From contig NZ_PGUY01000060.1 in the NCBI RefSeq assembly GCF_002863585.1, forward strand, positions 1-37,228: DNA of 37,228 nucleotides, read 5' to 3'. The number at the start of each line of letters is the position of its first letter. Positions within the stretch are counted from its first letter, which is position 1. Positions 25,924-33,700 of this stretch are shown piece by piece. Origin of the DNA: Peribacillus deserti (GTDB lineage: Bacteria; Bacillota; Bacilli; Bacillales; DSM-1321). The position numbers and the translations under genes are program-made. Under the pieces are notes generated by a model. The model saw nothing but the letters and a program-made list of their open reading frames with translations. It was not told where the DNA came from and ran no database searches.

Positions 25924-27810
25924 ATGAAAAAGCATTTTACTATAGGTATGGCCGGCCATATTGACCATGGGAAAACATCATTAACAAAGGCCTTAACAAA
26001 TGTGGATACTGATCAGCTGAAGGAAGAAAAGGAGCGGCAGATTTCAATCGAACTCGGATTTGCACCGCTCTATGAGGACGATAAGCTGACAGTAAGCATT
26101 GTCGATGTTCCTGGACACGAGCGTTTTATCCGTCAGATGATTGCTGGAGTTGCAGGAATCCAGCTTGTGATCCTTGTTGTGGCTGCTGATGAAGGAGTCA
26201 TGCCTCAAACAAAGGAACACTTGGAAATCCTTCAGTTCCTTGGAGTGAAAAAAGGAATCGTCGCTATAACTAAAATTGATAAAGTGGATCCGGAATTCCA
26301 GGAACTTGTTCAGGAAGAGATTGCTCTCGAGCTGGAAGGGAGCATCTTTGAAAACAGTCCGGTTATTAACGTGGACAGTTTATCAAATAAGGGAATTGAT
26401 GAACTGACAGCATTGATTCTTAAAGAGCTCGAGACTCTGGAAGTGAGCGAGAATCATGATGCATTCCGGATGCCAATCGATCAAGTCTTCACCGTGAAAG
26501 GACATGGTACCGTTGTCCGGGGTACGGTATATAATGGCTCTCTTCGAGAAGGGGAAACTCTTTATCTGATACCAAAAAGGTTAGTAACGAGAGCACGCCA
26601 GCTTCAAGTGCACAATAAGCAGGCAGACCGGATTTTTGCAGGGCAGCGGGCAGCTGTTAACCTGGGGGGACTTTCCAATGAAGAAGTGGTTCGAGGGGAT
26701 GTTCTTGTTTCAACCAGCGATTTTCAAGCAGCTGACGTAATCGATGTTGCGCTGTCAACCACTCAGGACTTAACACAGGAACTCAAGCAGCGTATGCCCA
26801 TTAAGTGTTATATCGGTACTTCGGAAGTCATGGGAAAAATAATCTTTTTTGATCGCAATGAGTTAGGTTCTGGTCAAGAAGGAATTCTGTGCCAGCTGCG
26901 GCTAGACCGCGAAATTGCAGCAAGAAGAGGGGATAGGTTCATCCTCCGCCGCCCGAGTCCTGCTGAAACCATCGGAGGAGGATGGGTTATCGATCCAGCT
27001 GGCGGAAAATACCGGTTTGGAAAGAAAACAATAGAACAGCTCATCAAGAAAAAAGAGGGAAGTCCCGCGGACAGAGTCCTGGATGCTATAAAGCGGGACA
27101 AAGGGATATCTAAAGAAGCTCTGTCGCAGGAAACATCCCTCTCTGCAGCAGAATTAGATGAAGTACTTGCTGATCCAGCATTTATATCCTATCGGCCAGG
27201 TCATGTGACTCATTACGAAGTGGCAGTGGCCATCCAGAAAAAGCTAAAGGAAACAATTGCGGATTTTCACAAACAAAATTCATTGAAAACCGGTATCAAT
27301 AAGGCAGAACTAGTATCAGACCTTGTACAGGGAATGCCTAAGGAGTTAGCCGAATATCTCATTTCTAATGGAGAAGAAAAGGAATTGTGGATACGGAAAG
27401 GCTCATATTTATCTTCAGCTGAATTTGTGCCTCATATTCCTTCAGGCTGGTGCAGACGGTCAGAATCAATGATAGAAGCGGTAAGAAAGGACAGACTGAA
27501 AGTCAGGCCATTCAAGGAATATTTTACGGAAGCTGGATTGCCTCAGCTGCTGGAAGCAGATATGATGCGCTTCTACACTGAACAGAACATTCTTGTGCCT
27601 ATAGATGATCAGTTATCGGTTCACGTGGAAGCATTCAATCAGGGTGTTCAAGAACTTAAAAAAGGAACTGCTGAAAGCTTTGAAGTTGGTGAGGCTAAAG
27701 ATATATTAGGTCTCTCCCGTAAGCATATCATCCCTTACCTGGAAAAGCTCGATGAGGTGAAGTTTACCAGAAGGGAAGGGAACATCCGAATCTGGGTTGC
27801 CGGGAAGTAG
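25924..27810 (+). CDS. selB: Selenocysteine-specific elongation factor SelB
   Basis: A translation GTPase that carries Sec-tRNA(Sec) to UGA codons followed by a SECIS hairpin. Residues 1 to about 170 are the G domain: GHIDHGKTSL (11-20), the SIELGFA switch region, DVPGHERFI (G3) and TKIDKV (G4). Two EF-Tu-like beta-barrel domains follow (FTVKGHGTVVRGTVYNG, then the third domain with RRGDRFILRRPSPAETIGGG). The last 250 residues are the winged-helix array that grips the SECIS RNA. At 628 residues it is normal length and intact. ATG 25924 follows GAAGGGA. Its usual partner selA is not adjacent; the neighbours are a broken GNAT gene and a VOC protein. The cognate tRNA gene is at 6008-6104, minus strand. 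Confidence 0.96.
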   Translation: MKKHFTIGMAGHIDHGKTSLTKALTNVDTDQLKEEKERQISIELGFAPLYEDDKLTVSIVDVPGHERFIRQMIAGVAGIQLVILVVAADEGVMPQTKEHLEILQFLGVKKGIVAITKIDKVDPEFQELVQEEIALELEGSIFENSPVINVDSLSNKGIDELTALILKELETLEVSENHDAFRMPIDQVFTVKGHGTVVRGTVYNGSLREGETLYLIPKRLVTRARQLQVHNKQADRIFAGQRAAVNLGGLSNEEVVRGDVLVSTSDFQAADVIDVALSTTQDLTQELKQRMPIKCYIGTSEVMGKIIFFDRNELGSGQEGILCQLRLDREIAARRGDRFILRRPSPAETIGGGWVIDPAGGKYRFGKKTIEQLIKKKEGSPADRVLDAIKRDKGISKEALSQETSLSAAELDEVLADPAFISYRPGHVTHYEVAVAIQKKLKETIADFHKQNSLKTGINKAELVSDLVQGMPKELAEYLISNGEEKELWIRKGSYLSSAEFVPHIPSGWCRRSESMIEAVRKDRLKVRPFKEYFTEAGLPQLLEADMMRFYTEQNILVPIDDQLSVHVEAFNQGVQELKKGTAESFEVGEAKDILGLSRKHIIPYLEKLDEVKFTRREGNIRIWVAGK

Positions 27811-27948
27811 GGGCATATCCGACGGAGGGAACTTTGACGACTGTGAAGGCATAGTTTGCCTGATTACCTATGTTTCAGAATACATGCATTTAAAAACAAG
27901 TTGCAAACATATGTTCTTTCTTTTATAATATGGTCAGAGGATAATTAT

Positions 27949-27973
27949 GGAAGGGATTAAGCCCTTCCTATTT
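27949..27973 (+). terminator. Probable terminator downstream of selB
   Basis: GGAAGGG (27949-27955) and CCCTTCC (27962-27968) form a perfect 7-bp stem followed by TATTTTA. It lies about 140 bases after the selB stop. The T tract is broken, so efficiency is uncertain. Confidence 0.6.
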
Positions 27974-28031
27974 TATCGAATGGATCTCATGCCATACATA
28001 CATATGAAAAAGAGAAAAGGAGCTGGAATTT

Positions 28032-28457
28032 ATGTCAGTATACTTAACCCCTTATTTAGTAATGAATGGAAATGCTGCGGAGGCACTTAAGTTTTATGAA
28101 CAGGCACTGGATGCACAGATCCTGTTCAGCCAAACGTTTGGAGAAATGCCGGAAAATCCAGAATACCCCCTTCCTGAAGATGCAAAGGGCCGGATCTCAC
28201 ATGCGACTATTAAAGTCGGGGATTCTGAAATGATGTTCTCAGATACATTCCCTGGGCAGCCGTATCAGCTGGGGAATCAAATCACGGTCTGCATTTCAAC
28301 AGACGACGTAGAAAAAGCAACGAAAATGTTTGATGCATTACAACAGGGCGGAAAAGTAAACATGCCGCTTCAAGAAACGTTTTTCAGCCCGGCCTATGGG
28401 AACGTAACAGACAAATTTGGGATTACCTTCCAGGTTCATACTGAGGGAAAGCAATAA
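28032..28457 (+). CDS. VOC superfamily protein (PhnB/YjdN-like)
   Basis: A 141-residue protein of the glyoxalase/bleomycin-resistance/dioxygenase fold, PhnB-like branch. The family pattern is clear: LTPYLVMNGNAAEALKFYEQ at the N-terminus, AKGRISHATIKVGDSEMMFSD in the middle, and FFSPAYGNVTDKFGITFQV at the C-terminus. It probably forms a cytoplasmic homodimer. PhnB-like proteins keep the fold but lack a firm enzymatic assignment. ATG 28032 has AAAAGGAG at good spacing. A terminator follows, so it is monocistronic. Confidence 0.88.
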   Translation: MSVYLTPYLVMNGNAAEALKFYEQALDAQILFSQTFGEMPENPEYPLPEDAKGRISHATIKVGDSEMMFSDTFPGQPYQLGNQITVCISTDDVEKATKMFDALQQGGKVNMPLQETFFSPAYGNVTDKFGITFQVHTEGKQ

Positions 28458-28463
28458 ATAAGA

Positions 28464-28507
28464 AAGGGACGGCTCTGTACCTTTGCAGCAGAGCTGTCCT
28501 TTTTTTA
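28464..28507 (+). terminator. Terminator of the VOC gene
   Basis: GGACGGCTCTG and CAGAGCTGTCC form a stem with one mismatch, followed by TTTTTTTA. Confidence 0.9.
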
Positions 28508-28509
28508 TA

Positions 28510-28792
28510 TCAGTAGGTCAGATTTTCAGGATTTAAACCTTGTAACGACTCCAATACAAACCTTCCATCTTTACTAAGGTAATACATCGTCAAAATAGAT
28601 TTCCCTGCCGCCGTACTGTTTCTCTAATAAAAGCACACTATCCCAATGAATGGTAGATTTGTAGCCGTTGTTTGCCTGATCATAAGCATCTCCGAGCGCG
28701 AAACCGCTATAGCTCAAAAATCCAGGAGAAAGGGACAGCCCCGTACCATAGAATTGAACAACAAGTTTCTCCCTATGAAGGAAAGGCCCCAT
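28510..28792 (-). pseudogene. C-terminal fragment of an aminopeptidase-like protein, frameshifted
   Basis: The minus-strand frame from 28792 reads SGFALGDAYDQANNGYKST, IHWDSVLLLEKQYGGREIYF and DDVLP, then stops. One base away the text goes on as SKDGRFVLESLQGLNPENL to TGA at 28510-28512. The TIHWD and IYFDD...KDGRFVL...LEGLNP pattern is that of the end of M29-type (aminopeptidase T/AmpS-like) metallopeptidases, where the His and Asp are metal ligands. Only about 95 residues of a protein that should have some 370-410 remain, and there is a frameshift, so this is a relic. The family call is fairly but not fully certain. The region to 28886 has nothing else. Confidence 0.6.
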
Positions 28793-28885
28793 ACACCATT
28801 ATTCTATTAAATTCGAATTATTTCTTCACGGATTAATATATGAATGACAATAACATTTTTTTGTATTATGCGATAGGGAGGCAGA

Positions 28886-28954
28886 ATGAACGTTTTTAAA
28901 AGCTTTTTATCGAAGAAACAAGCCCGCCAAAAGATGGAGGGCTTTGCAGGCTAA
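28886..28954 (+). CDS. Possible 22-aa peptide
   Basis: AGGGAGG lies 5 bases before ATG 28886, which opens MNVFKSFLSKKQARQKMEGF plus two residues. It is basic and amphipathic. The 3' end runs through the terminator hairpin of the opposite gene and overlaps its stop codon, which argues against it. Listed only because of the strong ribosome site. Confidence 0.2.
   Translation: MNVFKSFLSKKQARQKMEGFAG
28913..28945 (-). terminator. Terminator of the SDR gene
   Basis: On the minus strand AAGCCCTCCA pairs with TGGCGGGCT (one mismatch) and is followed by TGTTTCTTC. It lies just beyond the stop at 28951. Confidence 0.65.
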
Positions 28955-29853
28955 TGGTTTATATCTAATGTTTCCAACTGGCTTACCGCTAATTTATCAA
29001 GATTAGTTACAGTCTCTTGAAATGTTTTGACAGGCCGGTATCCTAATCCTTTGATTTTCGAGTTGGAGAATAGTGCACATTCTTTTTTACGGCCAGGTAT
29101 TTTAAGATTCTTGCCAAGGGTGTTAATCAGTTTAACTCGAAAGTCACTTTCAGGAAAATTCCCATCAACGGCGTTATATATTTCGTTACTTACTCCTTTG
29201 GCAAGGACTAAATGAATCATTTCTGCTAAATTATCTGCATGAATCCAAGGTACCATATCGTCTGGGTGTACCCAATCAACCGTGTCAGTATTTAACATGC
29301 GGTATACCTGTCTGTCTCCCCAGTAGGAGTTCTCTTCTGAACAGATTGCCCCAGGCCTAAGTATGACGACGTCAAGACCTTCTTTCATATACTTGCTAAG
29401 AATTCTCTCTGATTCTGCCTTTGTCTCTACATAGACTTCTTCGTGTTTTTGTACGAGGGGAGTGGTTTCGTCAAAGAATCCTTCTTCAGGCTGGCCATAA
29501 ACCGACAGAGTTGATATATGTATAAACTTTCTTACTCCTGCTTTCATTGAAACACTGGCTAATAGATCTACACCTGTTACATTAGAATTCACAGCTTTTT
29601 CTAACTCATTCCCTAGATAGGCCGCACAGTGAATGATAATATCAATATTCTTTAGAGCTTCTTCCAAGGAAGGTCGATTTGTTAATTCTCCTAATACAGG
29701 GGTTATCCCTAATTCTCGAAATTTGTTCATATACTTAGAATCTCTTATTAAAGCTCTTACTTCGGCAGCCTCTTTTAAAAATCGCACAGCTGCTTTTTCA
29801 CCTAAAGTTCCAGTGATACCAGTTACTAAAATCTTCATACCTGCCAAGTTCAT
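28951..29853 (-). CDS. NAD(P)-dependent epimerase/dehydratase (extended SDR)
   Basis: A 300-residue extended short-chain dehydrogenase. The Rossmann nucleotide loop is GITGTLG (residues 12-18) after KILVT, and HCAAYLG follows the fourth strand. The active-site residues are S114 (HISTLSVYG), Y141 and K145 (YVETK). An ILRPGAICSEENSYWGDRQ segment and a C-terminal lobe with WIHADNLAEMIHLVLAKG place it among the 3-beta-HSD/UDP-sugar epimerase-like SDRs. The substrate is not predictable. The ATG lies 5 bases after the tag stop, with GAGGGG inside the end of tag, so the two are coupled in one operon. No functional link between them is evident. Confidence 0.88.
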   Translation of the reverse strand: MNLAGMKILVTGITGTLGEKAAVRFLKEAAEVRALIRDSKYMNKFRELGITPVLGELTNRPSLEEALKNIDIIIHCAAYLGNELEKAVNSNVTGVDLLASVSMKAGVRKFIHISTLSVYGQPEEGFFDETTPLVQKHEEVYVETKAESERILSKYMKEGLDVVILRPGAICSEENSYWGDRQVYRMLNTDTVDWVHPDDMVPWIHADNLAEMIHLVLAKGVSNEIYNAVDGNFPESDFRVKLINTLGKNLKIPGRKKECALFSNSKIKGLGYRPVKTFQETVTNLDKLAVSQLETLDINH

Positions 29854-29858
29854 TTAAA

Positions 29859-30437
29859 TTACCCCTCGCTTTTATTGACACTCACCTGCTTATAGCATCC
29901 GCAGGTTGTCAAATGATCGTTCACCATCCCCACTGCCTGCATAAACGCATAGCAAATCGTGGATCCAACGAATTTGAACCCGCGTTTTTTCAAGTCTTTA
30001 CTCATTCTGTCGCTGATTTCGGTGACTGCCGGAACCTCACTTAATTCCTTATAATGGTTTTGAATGGGTTCTCCATCGACAAACGACCAGATATAAGAAT
30101 GGAAAGACCCGAATTCAGCTGCGACCTTTTGATAAGCTTCAGCATTCGATATAACTGCCCGTATTTTTAATCGGTTTCTTACAATTCCTTTATTGTTCAT
30201 GAGCAGTTCGATTTTTTCTTCATCATATTTTAGGATCTTATTAACATCAAAATTGTCAAACGCTATACGGTAATTTTCCCGTTTCTTCAGGATCGTGTAC
30301 CAGCTCAGACCAGCTTGAGCTCCTTCTAGATTAAGATATTCAAACAAGAGGCGGTCGTCATGGATGGGCACTGCCCATTCGTGATCGTGGTAATTCATAT
30401 AAAGCGGATCCTGATTGACCCATCCACATCTGTTCAT
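29859..30437 (-). CDS. tag: DNA-3-methyladenine glycosylase I
   Basis: Removes 3-methyladenine from alkylated DNA in base-excision repair. The protein (192 residues) starts MNRCGWVNQDPLYMNYHDHE and keeps the zinc-binding set C4, H17, H175 and C179 known from E. coli Tag, at identical positions. The LEGAQAGLSWYTILKKRENY helix-hairpin-helix region and the FKFVGSTICYAFMQAVGMVN segment are also diagnostic. ATG 30437 follows GGGGAG. It is the first gene of a two-gene operon with the SDR gene. Confidence 0.96.
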   Translation of the reverse strand: MNRCGWVNQDPLYMNYHDHEWAVPIHDDRLLFEYLNLEGAQAGLSWYTILKKRENYRIAFDNFDVNKILKYDEEKIELLMNNKGIVRNRLKIRAVISNAEAYQKVAAEFGSFHSYIWSFVDGEPIQNHYKELSEVPAVTEISDRMSKDLKKRGFKFVGSTICYAFMQAVGMVNDHLTTCGCYKQVSVNKSEG

Positions 30438-30555
30438 TACATTCTCCCCTTAAAAATGACTTTTTCTCAATCATAGCATATATGCCTTATCAGCTATCAT
30501 TTTAAAAGAATCAGAACCTGTGATTAGACAAAAGGAAGTGTAACTAGATACACTT

Positions 30556-30569
30556 ATGTAAGCGTTATA
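30556..30569 (+). promoter_or_regulatory. Possible catabolite-response (cre-like) site
   Basis: TGTAAGCGTTATAT fits the cre consensus TGWAANCGNTNWCA except at the last two positions. It lies 39 bases before the aldo/keto reductase start. A single partial match is weak evidence for CcpA control. Confidence 0.35.
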
Positions 30570-30607
30570 TGTTTGAAAGCACAGTAACAGATGGGGGAGA
30601 AGAAAAT

Positions 30608-31555
30608 ATGAAATACCGCAGACTGGGCAGGACAGGATTAAAGGTTAGTGAAATTAGTTTAGGCAGCTGGCTTACATATGGAAATTCAACGGAAAAGAAT
30701 ACCGCAGAATCCACGATTGATGCAGCCTATCATGCAGGAATCAATTCGTTTGATACGGCTAATGTATATGCAAGAGGGGAAGCTGAAAAAATCGTCGGTG
30801 AAGCACTGCGGAAATATCCAAGAGAGTCGTATGTCCTGGCGACCAAAGTATTTGGGCAGATGGGCGAAGGGCCAAATGATAAAGGTCTTTCCAGAAAGCA
30901 TGTTTTTGAGCAGCTTCATGCGAGCTTAAGCCGTCTTCAGCTGGATTATGTAGATATTTACTATTGCCATCGATTTGATCCTGAAACTCCAATAGATGAG
31001 ACCCTCCGAACTATTGATGATATGGTGCGCCAGGGAAAAGTATTATATGTCGGAGTAAGTGAGTGGACTGCCCAGCAGATCCAGGAAGGACTCGGCACGG
31101 CAGACAAGTATTTGTTGGACCGGATCGTAGTCAACCAGCCGAATTACAGCATGTTCCAGCGTTATATTGAAAAAGAAATCATTCCTTTGAGCGAGCAGAA
31201 TGGAATCAGCCAGATTGTATTTTCCCCGCTTGCTCAAGGAGTACTGACTGGAAAGTATAAACGAGGGGCACATTTCCCGGAAGGAAGCCGGGCAACGGAT
31301 GCAAAGTCCAACATGTTCATGGATAAGCTTCTTGTGGATGAAGTGCTGCTTAAGGTAGAGCAGCTGGAAAAAATCGCAAAAGAAATGGATATCACAATAT
31401 CCCAGCTGGCCTTAGCCTGGATTTTGCGCCAGCCAAATGTGGCAAGTGCCTTGATAGGTGCGAGCAAGCCGGAACAAGTGGAGGAAAACATCAAAGCAGT
31501 AGATGTGTCCTTGACATCAGAAGTAATTGAGCAAATTGAAGGTATATTGGCGTAA
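30608..31555 (+). CDS. Aldo/keto reductase
   Basis: A 315-residue NAD(P)H-dependent oxidoreductase with the (beta/alpha)8 AKR fold. The catalytic tetrad is D49, Y54, K80 and H121, in FDTANVYARG, LATKVFG and YCHRFDP. The C-terminal cofactor motif LIGASKPEQVEENIKAVDV is conserved. The start sequence KYRRLGRTGLKVSEISLGSW and length place it with the voltage-gated K+ channel beta-subunit-like AKRs (YghZ-type glyceraldehyde 3-phosphate/methylglyoxal reductases). The substrate is not certain. ATG 30608 is preceded by GGGGGAGAAG; an in-frame ATG at 30569 has no ribosome site. The gene appears to be monocistronic. Confidence 0.93.
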   Translation: MKYRRLGRTGLKVSEISLGSWLTYGNSTEKNTAESTIDAAYHAGINSFDTANVYARGEAEKIVGEALRKYPRESYVLATKVFGQMGEGPNDKGLSRKHVFEQLHASLSRLQLDYVDIYYCHRFDPETPIDETLRTIDDMVRQGKVLYVGVSEWTAQQIQEGLGTADKYLLDRIVVNQPNYSMFQRYIEKEIIPLSEQNGISQIVFSPLAQGVLTGKYKRGAHFPEGSRATDAKSNMFMDKLLVDEVLLKVEQLEKIAKEMDITISQLALAWILRQPNVASALIGASKPEQVEENIKAVDVSLTSEVIEQIEGILA

Positions 31556-31698
31556 AGATCTTCGGCTCATGCCTCCGGTTTGGAAGATTCCTAAAGGCAA
31601 TACCCGCCAAGAGCTCCTATGTTTTTCTCCGGCATCCAATTTTAGAATAAATGTATGTTAATATTACTATCCGCTTTTACTATTAACCACAATAAGAT

Positions 31699-31735
31699 AA
31701 AGTACGCCTGGCTTCAAAGTGTCCAGGCGTACTTT
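31699..31735. terminator. Long hairpin, probable terminator
   Basis: AAAGTACGCCTGG (31699-31711) pairs perfectly with CCAGGCGTACTTT (31723-31735), loop CTTCAAAGTGT. Only TTTG follows, so it may act as a terminator or simply protect the transcript. It lies about 145 bases after the aldo/keto reductase. Confidence 0.65.
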
Positions 31736-31825
31736 GTATGAATAAGTCTTTATTTCTGGTTATATAATGCAGTTTTGAAGGTATTATAATGATTATGTAG
31801 TTGCCACAAAGGGAGCGCAAAATAA

Positions 31826-32929
31826 ATGAAGAATAGACGCGGGTATATTCGCTATTTGTTACTTCTTCTAATTTTTAATGGATTAATTATATTTATGGGA
31901 TGGAATGGGTGGGTTTGGCTTCATTCTTCCTTTGGTTTTGCCCAGCCCTTTTTGTATTGGGGCATCTGGGGCTTCATATCTTATTCTTATTTTTTTAGGA
32001 AAAGATCGGATATATTCAGGGCCATCGGTTCCTTCTGGTTTGGCTTTTTCCAGTACGGTGTATTCCTTTTTCCAGCTGCAGATTTGGCTGTACTGGCTGC
32101 ATACTTTTGCGGCGTTTCCCTGAACAGCGCCATTTTTTATACCGGGATGGTCGTTATTTCGTTGTATATCGTCCTTTTCGCTTATGGGATGTTTAACGCT
32201 TATCAGCCTATCATTCGCAAACACCAGATAACAATTGCTAAACCATTGAACGGACGACAATCCATGAGGCTGGCAGTAGCTTCAGATATGCATTTTGGTC
32301 GACTGTCGGGAGTGGGACATGCAAAAAGGCTGATTGAAAAAGTGAACGGTATGAAGCCAGATATCATTCTTCTTGCAGGTGATATCATAGACGATGATCT
32401 TGAGCCATTTACCCGAAAAAAATTTCACAGGATTATGTCAGATCTGCATGCTCCTCTTGGGGTATACGGAGTTCCTGGTAACCATGATTATTACGGAGGG
32501 GACCTAGAGAAGTTATTGGAGGTCATGCGAAGTATCAATATCCGTTTCCTGATGGATGAAGCGATCTTGCTTGAAGAGAGTTTTTATCTGGTAGGAAGAA
32601 AAGATCGTATGGATCGAAACCGGCTGCCATTTGATCAGCTCACCGGCACTTTAGACAAAACCTGCCCGGTCATTGCAATGGATCATCAGCCATATGAATT
32701 GGGACAGGCCGAAGAAAGCGGAGTGGATGTGCTTTTGTCAGGTCACACCCACCGCGGGCAGATGGCACCTAATCACTTGATCACTAAGAAAATATACGAG
32801 CTTGACTGGGGATATCTAAAAAAAGGAAATCTGCATGCTTTTGTATCTTCAGGTTACGGTTTTTGGGGACCGCCGCTCCGGATAGGGAGCCGTTCCGAAA
32901 TCTTACAGATTGATATCAATTTTTCCTGA
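31826..32929 (+). CDS. Membrane-bound calcineurin-like metallophosphoesterase
   Basis: A 367-residue protein. Residues 1 to about 135 hold four hydrophobic helices (YIRYLLLLLIFNGLIIF first). The rest is a metallophosphoesterase domain with all five motifs: ASDMHFGR, LLAGDIIDDD, GVPGNHDYYGG, MDHQP and LLSGHTHRGQ. These ligate two metal ions. The layout matches the YkuE/YaeI-like group; some members cut lipid-linked phosphoesters such as UDP-diacylglucosamine. The substrate here is unknown. It is probable that the catalytic domain sits at the membrane surface. ATG 31826 follows AAAGGGAG. A clear terminator begins directly after the stop. Confidence 0.9.
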   Translation: MKNRRGYIRYLLLLLIFNGLIIFMGWNGWVWLHSSFGFAQPFLYWGIWGFISYSYFFRKRSDIFRAIGSFWFGFFQYGVFLFPAADLAVLAAYFCGVSLNSAIFYTGMVVISLYIVLFAYGMFNAYQPIIRKHQITIAKPLNGRQSMRLAVASDMHFGRLSGVGHAKRLIEKVNGMKPDIILLAGDIIDDDLEPFTRKKFHRIMSDLHAPLGVYGVPGNHDYYGGDLEKLLEVMRSINIRFLMDEAILLEESFYLVGRKDRMDRNRLPFDQLTGTLDKTCPVIAMDHQPYELGQAEESGVDVLLSGHTHRGQMAPNHLITKKIYELDWGYLKKGNLHAFVSSGYGFWGPPLRIGSRSEILQIDINFS

Positions 32930-32961
32930 GGGTATACGTGATACAGTGTATACCCTTTTTT
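32930..32961 (+). terminator. Terminator of the phosphoesterase gene
   Basis: GGGTATAC (32930-32937) pairs with GTATACCC (32948-32955) around a 10-base loop and is followed by TTTTTT. Confidence 0.9.
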
Positions 32962-33202
32962 AATTCTGGCGGTATTCCTGCATTGAGCGGATACCCTTTA
33001 ATCTGCTGCAGCCCTCTTAACCACGGGAGCCATATGATAGGACATACATTCTGTCATTACTCCGAGAAAATCAAGCTCCTTTTCCAATACCGAAATGAGA
33101 ATGTTTAGAAGTTACAATCATTATTTGTTTTGGAACTGGTTAGCTTGCGAGCTGGTTTCCTAATGGAAAGGGTATTAAGTGGGGTCTATCCTGGGGTAGT
33201 AG

Positions 33203-33394
33203 ATAAGCATAAATCAATGGGGATAAGCATATGTGAAGGAGTATACGCATAACCAATAAAATAAAAGCGCATTCTTATCAACTTAAGCATAAAAATTTTA
33301 GGATAAGCATAAACCCAAAAAAGGTAAGCGTAAATGGCGGAAGCCTAAGCATAAAACTCCTAAACTTAAGTATAAACCTTACAAACTTAAGCAT
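33203..33394. repeat. Helically phased array 2: ten ATAAGCAT motifs
   Basis: Motif positions start at 33203, 33223, 33243, 33263, 33283, 33303, 33324, 33345, 33366 and 33387; the steps are 20,20,20,20,20,21,21,21,21 bases. The consensus is WTAAGCATAAA. Three copies of the 8-base core are exact ATAAGCAT, three read TTAAGCAT or CTAAGCAT, three have a changed internal base (ATACGCAT, GTAAGCGT, TTAAGTAT), and the one at 33263 is degenerate (AAAAGCGC). Spacer sequences are unrelated. It is the same motif as array 1 (16057-16229) in the opposite orientation. It occupies the 0.9-kb gene-free region between the phosphoesterase and the esterase and is followed by a terminator-like hairpin at 33488. 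Confidence 0.95.
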
Positions 33395-33487
33395 AAATTA
33401 CAAGACCGGCCCCAAGAAACATTCTAGTACCCTCAAAAGCTTTAAAAACTCTCCTGATTGTAACAGGTTACGACTAGAAAATAGAGA

Positions 33488-33535
33488 AAAGATGGTATTT
33501 GAGCCCTGTTTTGAGCCAAAAACCATCTTTTTTTT
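33488..33535 (+). terminator. Orphan terminator-like hairpin downstream of array 2
   Basis: AAAGATGGT (33488-33496) pairs with ACCATCTTT (33522-33530) and is followed by more T residues. The 25-base loop holds two near copies of TTTGAGCC. No gene ends nearby on the plus strand, because the phosphoesterase has its own terminator 530 bases earlier. A transcript through array 2 could end here. Confidence 0.6.
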
Positions 33536-33632
33536 CATTATTAGTGCCTAAACTCTGACATAAGAATCACCCGGACGGAAAAATCATTTTGTTTAAGACT
33601 GATCAGTCCTCAGGGGAAATGAACGGGAAATG

Positions 33633-33645
33633 GGGGACTGTCCCC
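33633..33645. repeat. GGGGAYNGTCCCC palindrome, copy 2
   Basis: GGGGACTGTCCCC, preceded by GGGAAATG. Copy 3 lies 43 bases further and shares the GGGAAAT flank. Confidence 0.65.
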
Positions 33646-33687
33646 GCACAAACCCAGTGGTACCAATACATCCTGCCTCGGGAAATA

Positions 33688-33700
33688 GGGGACAGTCCCC
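33688..33700. repeat. GGGGAYNGTCCCC palindrome, copy 3
   Basis: GGGGACAGTCCCC, preceded by CGGGAAATA. The 55-base distance and shared flanks suggest that copies 2 and 3 form one REP-like unit. Confidence 0.65.

Noticed and set aside
33203-33394. Heptad-repeat coding sequence (21 bases = 7 codons)
   Set aside because: The 20-base steps shift frame at each copy, stops occur in every frame, and there is no start with a ribosome site.
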